Shown here: piece after piece, positions 1-7,977 of the stretch
How the letters are laid out: every line of letters begins with the position of its first letter
Numbering within the stretch: position 1 is the stretch's first letter
Source: Thermoplasmata archaeon
GTDB lineage: Archaea > Thermoplasmatota > Thermoplasmata > Lutacidiplasmatales > UBA184
Assembly: GCA_021828085.1 (NCBI GenBank)
Contig: JAKATE010000032.1
Span: 1-16,279 of the forward strand
DNA: 16,279 nucleotides
Direction of reading: 5' to 3'
Made by a program: the position numbers and the translations under genes
Notes under the pieces: generated by a model
Database searches by the model: none
Told to the model about the DNA's origin: nothing
What the model saw: only the letters and a program-made list of their open reading frames with translations

Positions 1-2
1 TC

Positions 3-911
3 CGGAGCATCAATCAGGAGGATCTCCAGGAGGCGCTCGTCCACTTCCAACGGGCAATCGAACTCGACCCGTCCAATGCGGCCGCCCACGCCGGGATCGC
101 GGAGACCCATGGGCTCCTCGGCCCGAACTACCACCATCTGCCCACTTCCGAGTGGCTCGGGGAGACCCTTCGGTTCGCCAAGCGTGCGGTGGAGCTCGAT
201 CCGGACCTGGCCGAGGCCCAGGTCGCCCAGAGCCTGGTCTACCTGGCCCGCGATCAGTTTGAGGAGGCGGAACAGGCCCTCTCCACGGCCATCGCCCTCA
301 ATCCGAGCCTCGCCGCCGCGCGGATGTACTATGGGAGCCTCCTCGCTGCCCGGGGGCGCCCCGAGGAGGCTCTCAGGGAGTTCGCCCTGGCGGAGGAGCT
401 CGATCCCCTCTCCTCCCTGCCCCTGGCCCAGGAGATCGACCTGCAGACCCTGCTGCAGAGGCTCGACGTGGCCGCGGAGAAGCTGGAGCGCCTGGGAAGA
501 ATCGATCACCAGGGGATCCTCTACTGGGACCGGAGGGCCGAGCTCTGCTACCACCGGGGGGACCGGGAAGGGTTCGAGGAGAGCTTCCGGCATTTCGACA
601 AGCTCTTGCCCGGGAGGCCCGAGGCCAAGCTGGCCAAGCCGTTCCTCCTCGCGTGGGCCGGGGAACGCGACCAAGCCCGCAAGCTCCTGCTCGAATTCGA
701 AGCGGGCAACGAGCCCAACCCCCCCTTCCAGCTCATCGCCCGGATCTATCTTTTGCTAGGGGACCTCGACGGATGCTTCCGGTGGCTCACACGCGCGCAG
801 AAGGAGCAGCGGCTCTACCTGACCTACTGGAGGTACAGTCCGGACGCCGCGCCCGTGAGGGCCGACCCCCGCTACGCCGCCCTTCTAGGGCCCCTGGCCC
901 CGGCACCGTAG
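3..911 (+). CDS. TPR-repeat protein, 3' part (5' end outside window)
   Basis: The reading frame is open from the window edge, so this is the C-terminal ~300 residues of a longer protein. Several tetratricopeptide repeats are visible, with the typical 34-residue spacing and the A-x-ELDP/ALNP turn: 'AIELDPSNAAAHA', 'AVELDPDLAEAQ', 'AIALNPSLAAARM' and 'ALAEELDPL'. TPRs form helical scaffolds for protein contacts. The C-terminus (W-x-x-x-AQKEQ, then 'VRADPRYAALL') is like the tail of TPR arrays found behind winged-helix, adenylate-cyclase or kinase domains, so an N-terminal signalling or regulatory domain may lie upstream; that is inference. An internal GTG at 189 could start a shorter protein, but TPR sequence continues in frame upstream of it, so I do not use it. 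The gene converges on the DUF72 gene with a 16-nt gap. Confidence 0.8.
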   Translation, partial: RSINQEDLQEALVHFQRAIELDPSNAAAHAGIAETHGLLGPNYHHLPTSEWLGETLRFAKRAVELDPDLAEAQVAQSLVYLARDQFEEAEQALSTAIALNPSLAAARMYYGSLLAARGRPEEALREFALAEELDPLSSLPLAQEIDLQTLLQRLDVAAEKLERLGRIDHQGILYWDRRAELCYHRGDREGFEESFRHFDKLLPGRPEAKLAKPFLLAWAGERDQARKLLLEFEAGNEPNPPFQLIARIYLLLGDLDGCFRWLTRAQKEQRLYLTYWRYSPDAAPVRADPRYAALLGPLAPAP

Positions 912-927
912 GGGCGTTCGGGCGGCC

Positions 928-1749
928 TCAGCTCTCCGGGAGCCTCGAGGCACCCCCCCGAACCCCCGCCGCGTAGTCCACCGGAGGAAGCCCCAGCTCC
1001 TCCCGGAAGTGGTTCACCGAAGCGGGAGCGAACCCCGCGAAGTGGTTGTTGAAGTAGACATAGGCGGACTCGATGGACCCGAACGCCTCCTTCAGATGGG
1101 AGGCCCATTCCGAGAGGACCTCCCGCCGGTCGATCCGGATCTCCCCGTGCTGGGAATCCGGGACCGTGTCGTGGTCCCCGATGAACCGGAGGTAGAGGAA
1201 ATCGCTCGTCCGTTCGGCCGGCACCTTGAGGTACGTCAGGTAGGACCAGGTGAGCGCGAGGTTCCGGTCCCGGAGGGAGCGGAGGGTCCGCTTCCCGACC
1301 TCGCCCGAGTACCAAGCTGCGTCGCGGAGCTCCACCGAGAAGCGGAGGTCCCCTTCGAGCGTGTCGAGGAGCTCCTGGAGATAGCTCTCGTTGCGACCGG
1401 GCTTGAACCAGGGGGGGAACTGCAGCAGCAGGGGTCCGAGCTTATTCCCGAGAAGCCGAACAGAGGCCTGGAAGGAGGCGAGGGCCTCCCGGTCCATCTT
1501 CGCCCGCGGGTCGAGCAGGTCCCGGGGGAACTTGAGCGTGAAGAGGAACTCCTCCGGGGTCACCGCGGCCCAGCGCCGGACGAGGTAGGGGGTCGGCGGC
1601 CGATAGTAGGTCGAGTCCACCTCCACAGTGTCGAAGAGGCGCGCGTAGAGGCCGAGCCGGTCCCCCTCGCGGACCCCCGGAGGGTAGACCTTCCCCCACC
1701 AGGCCTCGGAGGTCCAGGACGAGCAACCGATCCTCAGCCGGGGGGTCAC
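928..1749 (-). CDS. DUF72 (YecE-like) family protein
   Basis: The 273-residue product starts at GTG 1749 with 'RIGCSSWTSEAWWGKVYPPG', the DUF72 signature (G-x-S-G/S-W, then W-x-G-x-x-YP). It continues with 'LFDTVEVDSTYYRPP', 'FLFTLKFPRDL', 'LGPLLLQFPPWF', 'FSVELRDAAWY' and 'YVYFNNHFAGFAPAS', all typical of this TIM-barrel family. Length is normal for the family (about 240-290 aa). The biochemical role of DUF72 proteins is unknown. A metal- or nucleic-acid-related function has been suggested from structure, and I do not assign one. The start lies 22 nt after the stop of the DUF932 gene, so the two are probably cotranscribed. No clear Shine-Dalgarno precedes the GTG. Family call is firm, function open. 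Confidence 0.9.
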   Translation of the reverse strand: MTPRLRIGCSSWTSEAWWGKVYPPGVREGDRLGLYARLFDTVEVDSTYYRPPTPYLVRRWAAVTPEEFLFTLKFPRDLLDPRAKMDREALASFQASVRLLGNKLGPLLLQFPPWFKPGRNESYLQELLDTLEGDLRFSVELRDAAWYSGEVGKRTLRSLRDRNLALTWSYLTYLKVPAERTSDFLYLRFIGDHDTVPDSQHGEIRIDRREVLSEWASHLKEAFGSIESAYVYFNNHFAGFAPASVNHFREELGLPPVDYAAGVRGGASRLPES

Positions 1750-1771
1750 GACCCGGACCGGGCACGCCCCC

Positions 1772-2686
1772 TCAAGCCGTTTGTGGGAGCGCGACCCCCG
1801 GGAGAGAGCCTTCGCTGTCGGACCGGGAAGGGAGCAGGAGCGTCCGGGCAGCGACCCGTTCGAGCATTCGGGCCCGCTCCGGGTTGACCTCCACCTCGTG
1901 GGAGAGGTAGTCGGTGACGCACTGGTAGGCCTCCCAGCAGCTCACCTCCCCCCAGAGGAGGAGGCCGAAGTGCTCGGGGAGCCGGCGGGCGATGAGCGAG
2001 ACGTGCCGCGCGGGCATTCCTTCCCGTTGCAGTGAGGGGGCCACCTCCACCGTGGGGATCGAGCGCTCCATGGCCCCCTTGTAGAGATCGAGCACCTGGT
2101 CGAATCGGCCCAGCACCCGGGTCAACGCCAGCTCGAGCTCGACCTCCAGGTCCCGCTCCCCTCCCCGGTGGAGGGCCCGCAGGTCGAGCACGGACTCCGA
2201 CAGCCCGGCATAGAGCTGGTTCGTGCAGGCGATCCTCAGGGCGAAAGCCTCCACGCGGACGGCCCAGCTTCCGTCGAGGGAGTTCATCACCCGGACCCCA
2301 GGATAGAACTCCTCCTCTCCCCCCAGCCGGAACTTCCGGCCGATGACCAGGCGGGCCTCCATCCTTCGGCCCCCGGCGTAGAGGTGGAAGGAGAGGCGGG
2401 GGTACGACCGGTGGAGGCCGCTCGCCGCGGGAGCCTCCAGGGTCTCCGACAGGCGGACGAGCGAGGCGGCCAGCGTCCGGTGCTGCACCAGGCCGTAGCG
2501 CGAGCTCACCACCGCGAGGATACGGCGCGACCCGATCGGTTGCACCCCTCGATACCCCTCCGCAAGCTCTCCCTCCGGCCCCAGGACCGGGACCAGCCGA
2601 TAGGTCGGGATCTCCTCCGGGGAGAGCAGGACGCGTGAGCGGTCTCCCTCCCTTCCTTCGTTCTCTACGCTCCTCGAGGTTGCCAT
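1772..2686 (-). CDS. DUF932 phage/plasmid-like protein
   Basis: The 304-residue product is counted from ATG 2686; an in-frame TTG two codons upstream (2692) is a weaker choice. A GGGAG element lies 9-10 nt before the ATG. The core motif 'ILAVVSSRYGLVQHRTL' (about residue 55-72) matches the DUF932 signature (V-S-x-x-Y-x-x-x-Q/H-N/H). It is followed by a β-rich body with 'GVRVMNSLDGSWAVRVEAFALRIACTNQL', typical of the family's central 'N-S-x-D-G-S/T...R-x-x-C-x-N' segment. DUF932 proteins are found on phages, plasmids and integrated elements, and in archaeal chromosomes; their function is not established. Here the gene sits upstream of DUF72 and divergent from the membrane complex operon. No integrase, att site or other mobile gene is visible, so mobility is only a family-level hint. 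Confidence 0.75.
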   Translation of the reverse strand: MATSRSVENEGREGDRSRVLLSPEEIPTYRLVPVLGPEGELAEGYRGVQPIGSRRILAVVSSRYGLVQHRTLAASLVRLSETLEAPAASGLHRSYPRLSFHLYAGGRRMEARLVIGRKFRLGGEEEFYPGVRVMNSLDGSWAVRVEAFALRIACTNQLYAGLSESVLDLRALHRGGERDLEVELELALTRVLGRFDQVLDLYKGAMERSIPTVEVAPSLQREGMPARHVSLIARRLPEHFGLLLWGEVSCWEAYQCVTDYLSHEVEVNPERARMLERVAARTLLLPSRSDSEGSLPGVALPQTA

Positions 2687-2863
2687 GTTCAAGGTCTCCC
2701 GGAGGGAGCGAGGGGAGCAACCTCGAGGCCCTTGCGCCGACCGCTGACGCGATCCGACGGTGGGGCTCCGCCTCCCCGCGTCGCGCCCAACAACCTCTTA
2801 AGCGGACCGGCGTCCCGCTGACCGGTGGTGGCGTCCACCCTCCGGGACCCGGAACGGGCCCCC

Positions 2864-2873
2864 GGAAAATAGC
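2864..2873 (+). promoter_or_regulatory. Candidate A-box for the membrane-complex operon
   Basis: GGAAAATAGC is the most AT-rich patch in the 234-nt divergent intergenic region and lies about 50 nt before the HyfC ATG. That would place transcription start near 2893 with a leader of under 30 nt. The match to an archaeal TATA box is weak. A second short AT patch (CTCTTAAGCG, 2796-2805) lies between the divergent genes. Candidate only. Confidence 0.25.
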
Positions 2874-2920
2874 CCCTCGCGGGCCAATGACGCCTGCCCC
2901 GAAGACCAGGGTAGGCGCAA

Positions 2921-3877
2921 ATGAACCTCGCACCGGGAGCGGTGAACGCCCTCCAGGCCGCCGTCGTACTCTTCTTCTCCCCCCTCCTCGCCGGCGTCGC
3001 GGGGAAGCTCAAGGGCTGGACCGAGTCGCGCCGGGGCCCTCCCGTCCTGCAGCCCTACTACGACCTCCGGAAGTACCTCGCCAAGGAGACGCTGCTCCCG
3101 GAAGGTTCCTCGCGCGTCTTCGTGCTGACCCCGTTCATCGCCTTCGGCGCGTACCTCGTCATCTCCGTGGTCGTCCCGATCCTGACCCCGTACCCCCTGC
3201 TGTACGCGTCCATGGTGGACTTCCTGGGGGGCGGGCTGCTCTTCGGGCTGGCCGGGGCCGTGACCCTCCTTGCCGCACTGGACTCGGGGAACAACTTCAG
3301 TGCGCTCGGCGCGAGCCGGGCGGCCTCCTTCGCGGCCTTCGGCGAGCCGACGCTCATCGTGGTCTTCTTCGGCGTTGCCGTGATCAGCGGGACGGACAAC
3401 CCCTACGTCACCAACAACGTCCTCGCCAGCTCCCTCGCCACCTACCTCTCCCCGACGCACCTGCTCATCGTGGCGGCGTTCTTCCTGCTCCTGCTGGCCG
3501 AGACCGGGCGCCTTCCCGTGGAGAGCTCCGGCCTCATGGAGCTCGGGTTCATCGACGAGGGCCGCGGGTACGCCCACTCCGGACGCCTCCTCGGGATCCT
3601 CCGGTGGAACGGCTGGCTCAAGCAGTTCCTTCTCCTCAGCGTCTTCGTCAACGTCTTCGCCCTTCCCTGGGGAATGGACGGCGCCCCCACCGTCCCTTCG
3701 GCGCTCTTCAACCTCGCCCTCCTCGCAGGGAAGCTCCTGCTGGTGCTGGGGGTCCTCGCCCTCCTCGAGGCGACCCTCGCCAAGGTCCGTCTGTTCAAGG
3801 TCCGCGACTTCCTCGCCCTCTCCTTCGCACTGGCCATCCTCTCCGTCTTCGTCTTCGTGGCCGTGGGGGTCGCCTAG
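2921..3877 (+). CDS. hyfC: HyfC/NuoH-like membrane subunit of Ehr-type complex
   Basis: This 318-residue, highly hydrophobic protein (about eight membrane segments) belongs to the HyfC/HycD/NuoH family, which connects the peripheral redox arm to the ion-pumping arm. Diagnostic stretches are 'SPLLAGVAGKLKGWTESRRGPP' then 'LQPYYDLRKYLAKE' (residues ~20-56), 'ALDSGNNFSALGASRAASFAAFGEP' in the middle, and 'LLAETGRLPVESSGLMELGFIDEG', the conserved acidic loop facing the large subunit. Length is close to the usual ~315 aa. The loop deviates from the common R-L-P-V-D-N-P-x-T-H-x-E form ('RLPVESSGLME'). It is first in the operon, 234 nt from the divergent DUF932 gene; its TAG stop directly abuts the next ATG. 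Group 4 hydrogenase, Ehr or Mbx-type membership depends on the partner subunits. Confidence 0.92.
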   Translation: MNLAPGAVNALQAAVVLFFSPLLAGVAGKLKGWTESRRGPPVLQPYYDLRKYLAKETLLPEGSSRVFVLTPFIAFGAYLVISVVVPILTPYPLLYASMVDFLGGGLLFGLAGAVTLLAALDSGNNFSALGASRAASFAAFGEPTLIVVFFGVAVISGTDNPYVTNNVLASSLATYLSPTHLLIVAAFFLLLLAETGRLPVESSGLMELGFIDEGRGYAHSGRLLGILRWNGWLKQFLLLSVFVNVFALPWGMDGAPTVPSALFNLALLAGKLLLVLGVLALLEATLAKVRLFKVRDFLALSFALAILSVFVFVAVGVA

Positions 3878-4528
3878 ATGGACCTCACCGCGGACGTGGA
3901 GGCCCTGCTCGGACTGGGGATCCTGCTGAGCGCCCTCTATCTCCAGTCGGAGTCCTTCGTCGACCCCCTGGTGGGAGCGATCTCCCTGCAGTCGCTCCTG
4001 GTCGCCGGACTGCTCGGATACCTCGCCTGGGCCGACCGGGACCCGGCCCTGGCGGCCATCGCCGCGCTCGTCGTGGTCTTCCGGGTGCTCGTCATCCCCC
4101 TGGTCCTCCGCCAGCAGATCCGGGCCTTCCGCTGGAGATCCCGCGAGCTTAGGGCCTCCCAGCGGGTGGCGAGCCACGCCCTCGCGGCCGTGAGCCTCAC
4201 CATCGTGGGGTGGCTGATCTTCCAGCAGACCCTGGCGCCCTCGCTCCCGACCCCGCCGGGAGCCCCCTTCCCCTTCCTCCTCCTCCTGCAGGGCCTGCTC
4301 GTCCTCTCCACCCGGGAGAACACCCTGGTGCGCGTGATGGGCTACGTGGAGGCGGAGAACGCCATCGTCTACGCCGGAGCGCTCTTCGCGGCCGGCTTCC
4401 CGGTCTTCCTCGAGGCGGTGATCTTCCTGGATGTGTTCGGGGTCGTGCTCGTCTCGGTCATCCTCTCCATCCAACGCAGCGTGATCGGCGTGCCCGACGA
4501 GGCGCACCCGGAGGAGCTCAGCGGATGA
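3878..4528 (+). CDS. hyfE: HyfE-like membrane subunit
   Basis: The 216-residue protein is almost entirely hydrophobic (about six membrane segments) and matches HyfE. The C-terminal half is NuoK-like: 'FLLLLQGLLVLSTRENTLVRVMGYVEAENAIVYAG' keeps the 'GLxxxxENxI' signature with a membrane-embedded Glu. 'FLEAVIFLDVFGVVLVSVILS' is the usual end of the fold. The N-terminal 'LGIGILLSALYLQ'-like start and the 'RVLVIPLVLRQQIR' loop are also typical. In these complexes HyfE links the NuoH-like subunit to the antiporter-like subunits and carries charged residues of the proton/cation path. It starts immediately after the HyfC stop (TAGATG) and its TGA overlaps the next ATG, so translation is probably coupled. 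Length is normal (~216 aa in E. coli). Confidence 0.9.
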   Translation: MDLTADVEALLGLGILLSALYLQSESFVDPLVGAISLQSLLVAGLLGYLAWADRDPALAAIAALVVVFRVLVIPLVLRQQIRAFRWRSRELRASQRVASHALAAVSLTIVGWLIFQQTLAPSLPTPPGAPFPFLLLLQGLLVLSTRENTLVRVMGYVEAENAIVYAGALFAAGFPVFLEAVIFLDVFGVVLVSVILSIQRSVIGVPDEAHPEELSG

Positions 4529-5961
4529 TCCTCGATTCCTCCGCCCTGTGGCTGTACCTCCTTCTCCTCGCCCCGAGCGCCGGGGCGGTGCTCTCGTTGG
4601 TCCCCGAGCCCCGCGTCAGCGAGCGGATCGCCCGGGCCGCCTCCCTCCTCACCTTCCTCTCGGCAACGGCGCTGCTCGTGCTTCCCGGAGGGGGCACCTT
4701 CGGAAGCCTCTTCGAGCTGGACCGGCTCAGCGACCTATTCCTCTTCCTCGTGGCGGCGATCTACGCGAGCTCCACCTGGTTCTCGCGCGGTTACCTGCGC
4801 GCCGTCGATCGTCCGTTCCTCACTCCGGAAAGGTACTACAGCCTGCTCGGCGCGTTCGCCCTCTCCATGCTCTTCGCCCTCTCCGTCAGCGACCTGGGCC
4901 TGATGTGGATCGGCATCGAGGGAACGACGATCGCGAGCGCGCTGCTCATCGTCCTCGAACGCACTCCGACGAGCGTGGAGGCCGCCTGGCGTTACACGAT
5001 CATTGCCTCGGCCGGGCTCTCTCTGAGCCTCTTCGCCCTCCTCTCGCTCTACCAGGAGACCGGTACTCTCAACGCCTTCACGCTGGCCGCCCATCCCCCG
5101 GCCCTCACCACCCCGCTCCTGCTGGCCGTGGGCCTGGCGCTCGTCGGCTACGGCACCAAGGTCGGCCTCTTCCCCATGCACACCTGGCTACCGGACGCTC
5201 ATTCCGAGGCCCCCTCCCCCGTCTCCGCCCTCTTCTCCGGGGTCCTCCTCCCGACCGCGCTCTACGCCTTCCTGCGGATCTACGCCATCCTCCCCTCGCC
5301 GGTCCCCCCGGGGCTCGAGGACCTGGTGCTCTTCTTCGGCCTCTCCACGGCCCTCGTGGCCGCCTTCCTCCTGCAGCGCCAGCGCTCGTACAAGCGGATG
5401 CTCGCCTACTCCAGCATGGAGAACATGGGGGTGGCCCTCGTCGGCTTCGCGCTCGGAGGGGTCGCGCTCTACGGAGCCCTATTGCTCCTGGTCGCCCACG
5501 CCTTCGCGAAGTCCTCGGCGTTCTACTCCTCCGGCAACGTGCTCCGCCGGCTGGGCACGAAACGGATCGATGAGGTACGGGACCTCCGGAGCCGTCTGCC
5601 CGGGACGGGCGCCGCCCTCACCCTCGCCGGGCTCGCTGTCTCGGGGGCACCCCCCTTCGGCTCGTTCTTCGGGGAGCTGTTCATCCTCGCGGGGGCCGTC
5701 GCGCAGGACCAGGTCGTGGTCATCGTCGTGCTCCTGCTCGCCCTGGTCGTGGCCTTCCTGGGCATCAACGCCCAGCTCGGGCGCATGGTCTTCGGGGCCG
5801 ACCCTCTCGGTCCGAGACCCCGGATCGCGGAGAGCTGGGGGGACCGGCTCTATCCGTGGGTCAACCTCACCGCCGCCCTGCTGGTGGGCGTCGTCTCCCT
5901 GCCGTACCTGATGGAGGGGATCCGGGCCGCGGCCGGGGTCCTGGGAGGGACGGGGCCATGA
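4525..5961 (+). CDS. hyfF: HyfF-like antiporter-type membrane subunit
   Basis: The 478-residue protein belongs to the NuoL/M/N–Mrp antiporter-like family and has about 13-14 membrane segments. Key ion-path residues are present: E132 in 'MWIGIEGTTIAS' (TM5 Glu), K212 in 'GYGTKVGLFPMHTWLPDAHSEAPSPVSALFSG' (TM7 Lys plus the broken-helix H-T-W-L-P-D-A-H motif), and 'RMLAYSSMENMG' further on. The first in-frame ATG after the HyfE end is at 4525 and overlaps the HyfE TGA (ATGA). The open frame extends upstream to about 4210 but that part is HyfE in another frame, so 4525 is chosen. HyfF in E. coli is ~526 aa. In the complex this subunit is expected to translocate protons or Na+ when driven by the redox arm. 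Confidence 0.93.
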   Translation: MILDSSALWLYLLLLAPSAGAVLSLVPEPRVSERIARAASLLTFLSATALLVLPGGGTFGSLFELDRLSDLFLFLVAAIYASSTWFSRGYLRAVDRPFLTPERYYSLLGAFALSMLFALSVSDLGLMWIGIEGTTIASALLIVLERTPTSVEAAWRYTIIASAGLSLSLFALLSLYQETGTLNAFTLAAHPPALTTPLLLAVGLALVGYGTKVGLFPMHTWLPDAHSEAPSPVSALFSGVLLPTALYAFLRIYAILPSPVPPGLEDLVLFFGLSTALVAAFLLQRQRSYKRMLAYSSMENMGVALVGFALGGVALYGALLLLVAHAFAKSSAFYSSGNVLRRLGTKRIDEVRDLRSRLPGTGAALTLAGLAVSGAPPFGSFFGELFILAGAVAQDQVVVIVVLLLALVVAFLGINAQLGRMVFGADPLGPRPRIAESWGDRLYPWVNLTAALLVGVVSLPYLMEGIRAAAGVLGGTGP

Positions 5962-7244
5962 TCGCCGAAGGGCTCGGCTCCCGGGCACCGGCCTATCGGG
6001 CCGCGGATGGGGCCTTCGCGCTGGTCAACGATTACTCCTCCCAGCGCAGCGTTCTCCTGCGCCCGGAAGAGCTCACGGAGGCCGAGGCCCGCGTGACGGA
6101 GGCCTGGAAGGCCCATCCAGCGGGCCCCTGGGAGGTGGCGACAGGGGAGCGCGTGGAAGGGTACGGCACCTTCCGGTTCCCCTACGGCCCGCTCGCTCAG
6201 GGGGTGCCCGAAGCCGGGGCCTTCTCGCTCATCACCTACGGAGAGCGCGTCCTGGAGGCCATTCCCACCCCCGGCTACAAGCCCCGGGGGATCCTCCCCT
6301 CCCTGGTCGGGCTCCCGGTCGCCGACGCCGCGCTCCGGGTGGAGCGGATGTGCGGCCCTTTCTCCTCCGCCCACCTGAGCGCGTTCCTCGCGGCCGCCGA
6401 GTCGGCCACGGCCACCCCCCTTCCCGAGCGCGAGGCGTTCGTCCGGGCGCTGGCCCAGGAGCTCCAGCGGATCTACAACCATCTCCACGTCCTCGCCCGC
6501 CTCGCGGAGGCCGCCTCCCAGAACATCGGCCACGCCCAGACGCACGCTCTGGCCGAGGAGGTCCTCCGGCTCTCGGCTCGCACCTTCGGCCACCGGTGGC
6601 TTTTCGGAGCTCTGCTGCCGCACGGTCCGGCCCGGCACTTGGAGGAAGCGGACCGCCGTCGGCTCTCCTCGGAACTGGTGGGTCTCGGGAAGCGCTTCGA
6701 TCTTCTCTGGGAGCTCTTCCAGCGGTCCCGGACCTTCATCGATCGCCTTCAGACCACCGGTGCCGTGCCCGCCGAGGAGGCCCGGAGCGAGGGGGCGGTC
6801 GGGCCGGTCCTCCGGGCCTGCGGTGTGGCCTGGGATGTCCGCCTCCGGGATCCCCTCCCCCCGTACCAGGACCTCTTTCTGCCCCTCGCCCAGGCCTCCG
6901 AGGGGGACGCCCTCGCCCGCCTCCTCGTCCGGGCCGAGGAGATCCGCGGGAGCCTCCTGCTGCTCGAGCAGATCCTGGACCGCTGGCCGAAAGGCCCTGG
7001 TGGGGAGTTCACCCCTCGTCCCCCCCTGAGGCCCGGCCGAGGCTGGGCCCGGGGCGAGTCTCCGAGCGGGGACCTTCTCTGGGAGGTCTCGGTCGCGGAC
7101 GACCGGGTCCTTTCGGCCGGCTTCCGCAGCGCAAGCCAGGCGAACTGGCCGCTCTTCGCCCGGGCGATGCGGAACGCGGTCTTCACCGACTTCCACTTCA
7201 CGCTCGAGAGCTTCGGCCTCTTCTTCGCCGAGACGGACGGGTGA
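5958..7244 (+). CDS. hyfG: HyfG/HycE/NuoD-like large subunit lacking [NiFe] ligands
   Basis: The 428-residue protein starts at ATG 5958 (ATGA overlap with HyfF). Family landmarks are 'FPYGP' (74-78), 'F-x-L-I-T-Y-G-E-R-V' (89-98), 'ALRVERMCGPFSSAHLSAF' (from 125), 'QELQRIYNHLHVLA' and 'TFGHRWLFG'. The catalytic large subunit of group 4 hydrogenases binds Ni-Fe with CxxC near the N-terminus and DPCxxC near the C-terminus. Here only C132 remains: the second Cys position is F135. The C-terminal motif aligns to G420-L-F422-F-A-E425, with both Cys gone. The usual Y-x-H-R-G-x-E loop is 'YKPRGIL' (106-113). The NuoC-like N-terminal domain is very short. So this is a NuoD-like subunit of an Ehr-type complex, not a hydrogenase. 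The electron acceptor or donor at this site is unknown. Confidence 0.9.
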   Translation: MIAEGLGSRAPAYRAADGAFALVNDYSSQRSVLLRPEELTEAEARVTEAWKAHPAGPWEVATGERVEGYGTFRFPYGPLAQGVPEAGAFSLITYGERVLEAIPTPGYKPRGILPSLVGLPVADAALRVERMCGPFSSAHLSAFLAAAESATATPLPEREAFVRALAQELQRIYNHLHVLARLAEAASQNIGHAQTHALAEEVLRLSARTFGHRWLFGALLPHGPARHLEEADRRRLSSELVGLGKRFDLLWELFQRSRTFIDRLQTTGAVPAEEARSEGAVGPVLRACGVAWDVRLRDPLPPYQDLFLPLAQASEGDALARLLVRAEEIRGSLLLLEQILDRWPKGPGGEFTPRPPLRPGRGWARGESPSGDLLWEVSVADDRVLSAGFRSASQANWPLFARAMRNAVFTDFHFTLESFGLFFAETDG

Positions 7245-7248
7245 GAGG

Positions 7249-7977
7249 ATGCCCAGCTGGATCGGTCAGGCCTGGCGTCGGGGGATCCTCACCAGCCGCT
7301 TCCCCCAGGAGCCCGCAACACCGGACGAGCTACCGGAGACCGGGCGGGCTCCCCTGAGCACCGGCCTGGCGGCCGCGGACGAGCTCTGCCCCGCGGGAGC
7401 TCTCTACGCGGGTGGGGTGGACCAGGCAAGGTGCATCCGCTGCGCCCGCTGCCTTGGCCAGGGGTACGCCTTTTCGGCCCCCCCTCACTGGGTCGCCTCC
7501 CGCCTGGCGGAGCTCCGGGAGCCGGAGGCCCACGCGTCGGCCGACCCGAGGGATTTCCCGCTGGCGCCCCTGGGCCGTTCGCTCCACGTCTTCCTCGCTG
7601 ACGTCGGGAGCTGCCAGGCGTGCAACCTCGAGGTCCTGGCCCTCCAGAACCCCTACTACGACGCCGCACGCCTCGGCATCACCTTCGTCCCCTCCCCGCA
7701 TCACGCGGATGTCCTCGTGGTGGTGGGGATCCCGACCGGCCCCATGGTCGAGCCGGTCCGGCGCGCGTACGAAGCCCTGCCCGGGCCGAAGGCGGTCGTC
7801 GCCGTCGGGGCCTGCGCCCTCGGGGGAGGCATCTTCCGGGGGAACGAGGGGACCGGGGCGCCCCTCGCGGGGAAGCTCCACGTCGATCGCTTCGTTCCGG
7901 GCTGTCCCCCCTCCCCCCTCGACGTGCTGGCGGCGCTCCTCTCGCTCGGAGGCGGGCCCCCACGAGGGCGGACATGA
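7249..7977 (+). CDS. hyfI: HyfI/NuoB-like Fe-S small subunit with N-terminal ferredoxin-like module
   Basis: The 242-residue protein has two parts. Residues ~38-75 carry C47-P and C62-I-R-C65-A-R-C68, which together can hold one [4Fe-4S] cluster in a half-degenerate 2[4Fe-4S] ferredoxin fold (HyfH/NuoI-like). From ~110 it is a NuoB/HycG-type small subunit: 'DVGSCQACNLEVLALQNPYYDAARLGI' (C122, C125), 'SPHHADVLVVVG', 'GACALGGG' (C189) and 'PGCPP' (C219). These are all four ligands of the N2-like proximal cluster. Electrons would pass ferredoxin module → proximal cluster → large-subunit interface. The start is ATG 7249, four nt after HyfG, preceded by a GAGAGG element. Its stop overlaps the next ATG. 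No separate HyfH gene is present, so this fusion probably replaces it. Length fits HyfI (~250 aa) only because the added module is small. Confidence 0.9.
   Translation: MPSWIGQAWRRGILTSRFPQEPATPDELPETGRAPLSTGLAAADELCPAGALYAGGVDQARCIRCARCLGQGYAFSAPPHWVASRLAELREPEAHASADPRDFPLAPLGRSLHVFLADVGSCQACNLEVLALQNPYYDAARLGITFVPSPHHADVLVVVGIPTGPMVEPVRRAYEALPGPKAVVAVGACALGGGIFRGNEGTGAPLAGKLHVDRFVPGCPPSPLDVLAALLSLGGGPPRGRT

Noticed and set aside
2798..4507. 569-residue open frame on the minus strand
   Set aside because: It lies antisense to the clear HyfC and HyfE genes, has a Glu/Gly/Asp-rich composition typical of antisense frames in GC-rich DNA, and shows no motif.
5958..7977. Calling the locus a group 4 [NiFe] hydrogenase (Hyf/Hyc) because of subunit homology
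   Set aside because: Three of the four NiFe-ligating cysteines are absent in the large subunit and no maturation genes are visible; the gene symbols are used only as family labels.
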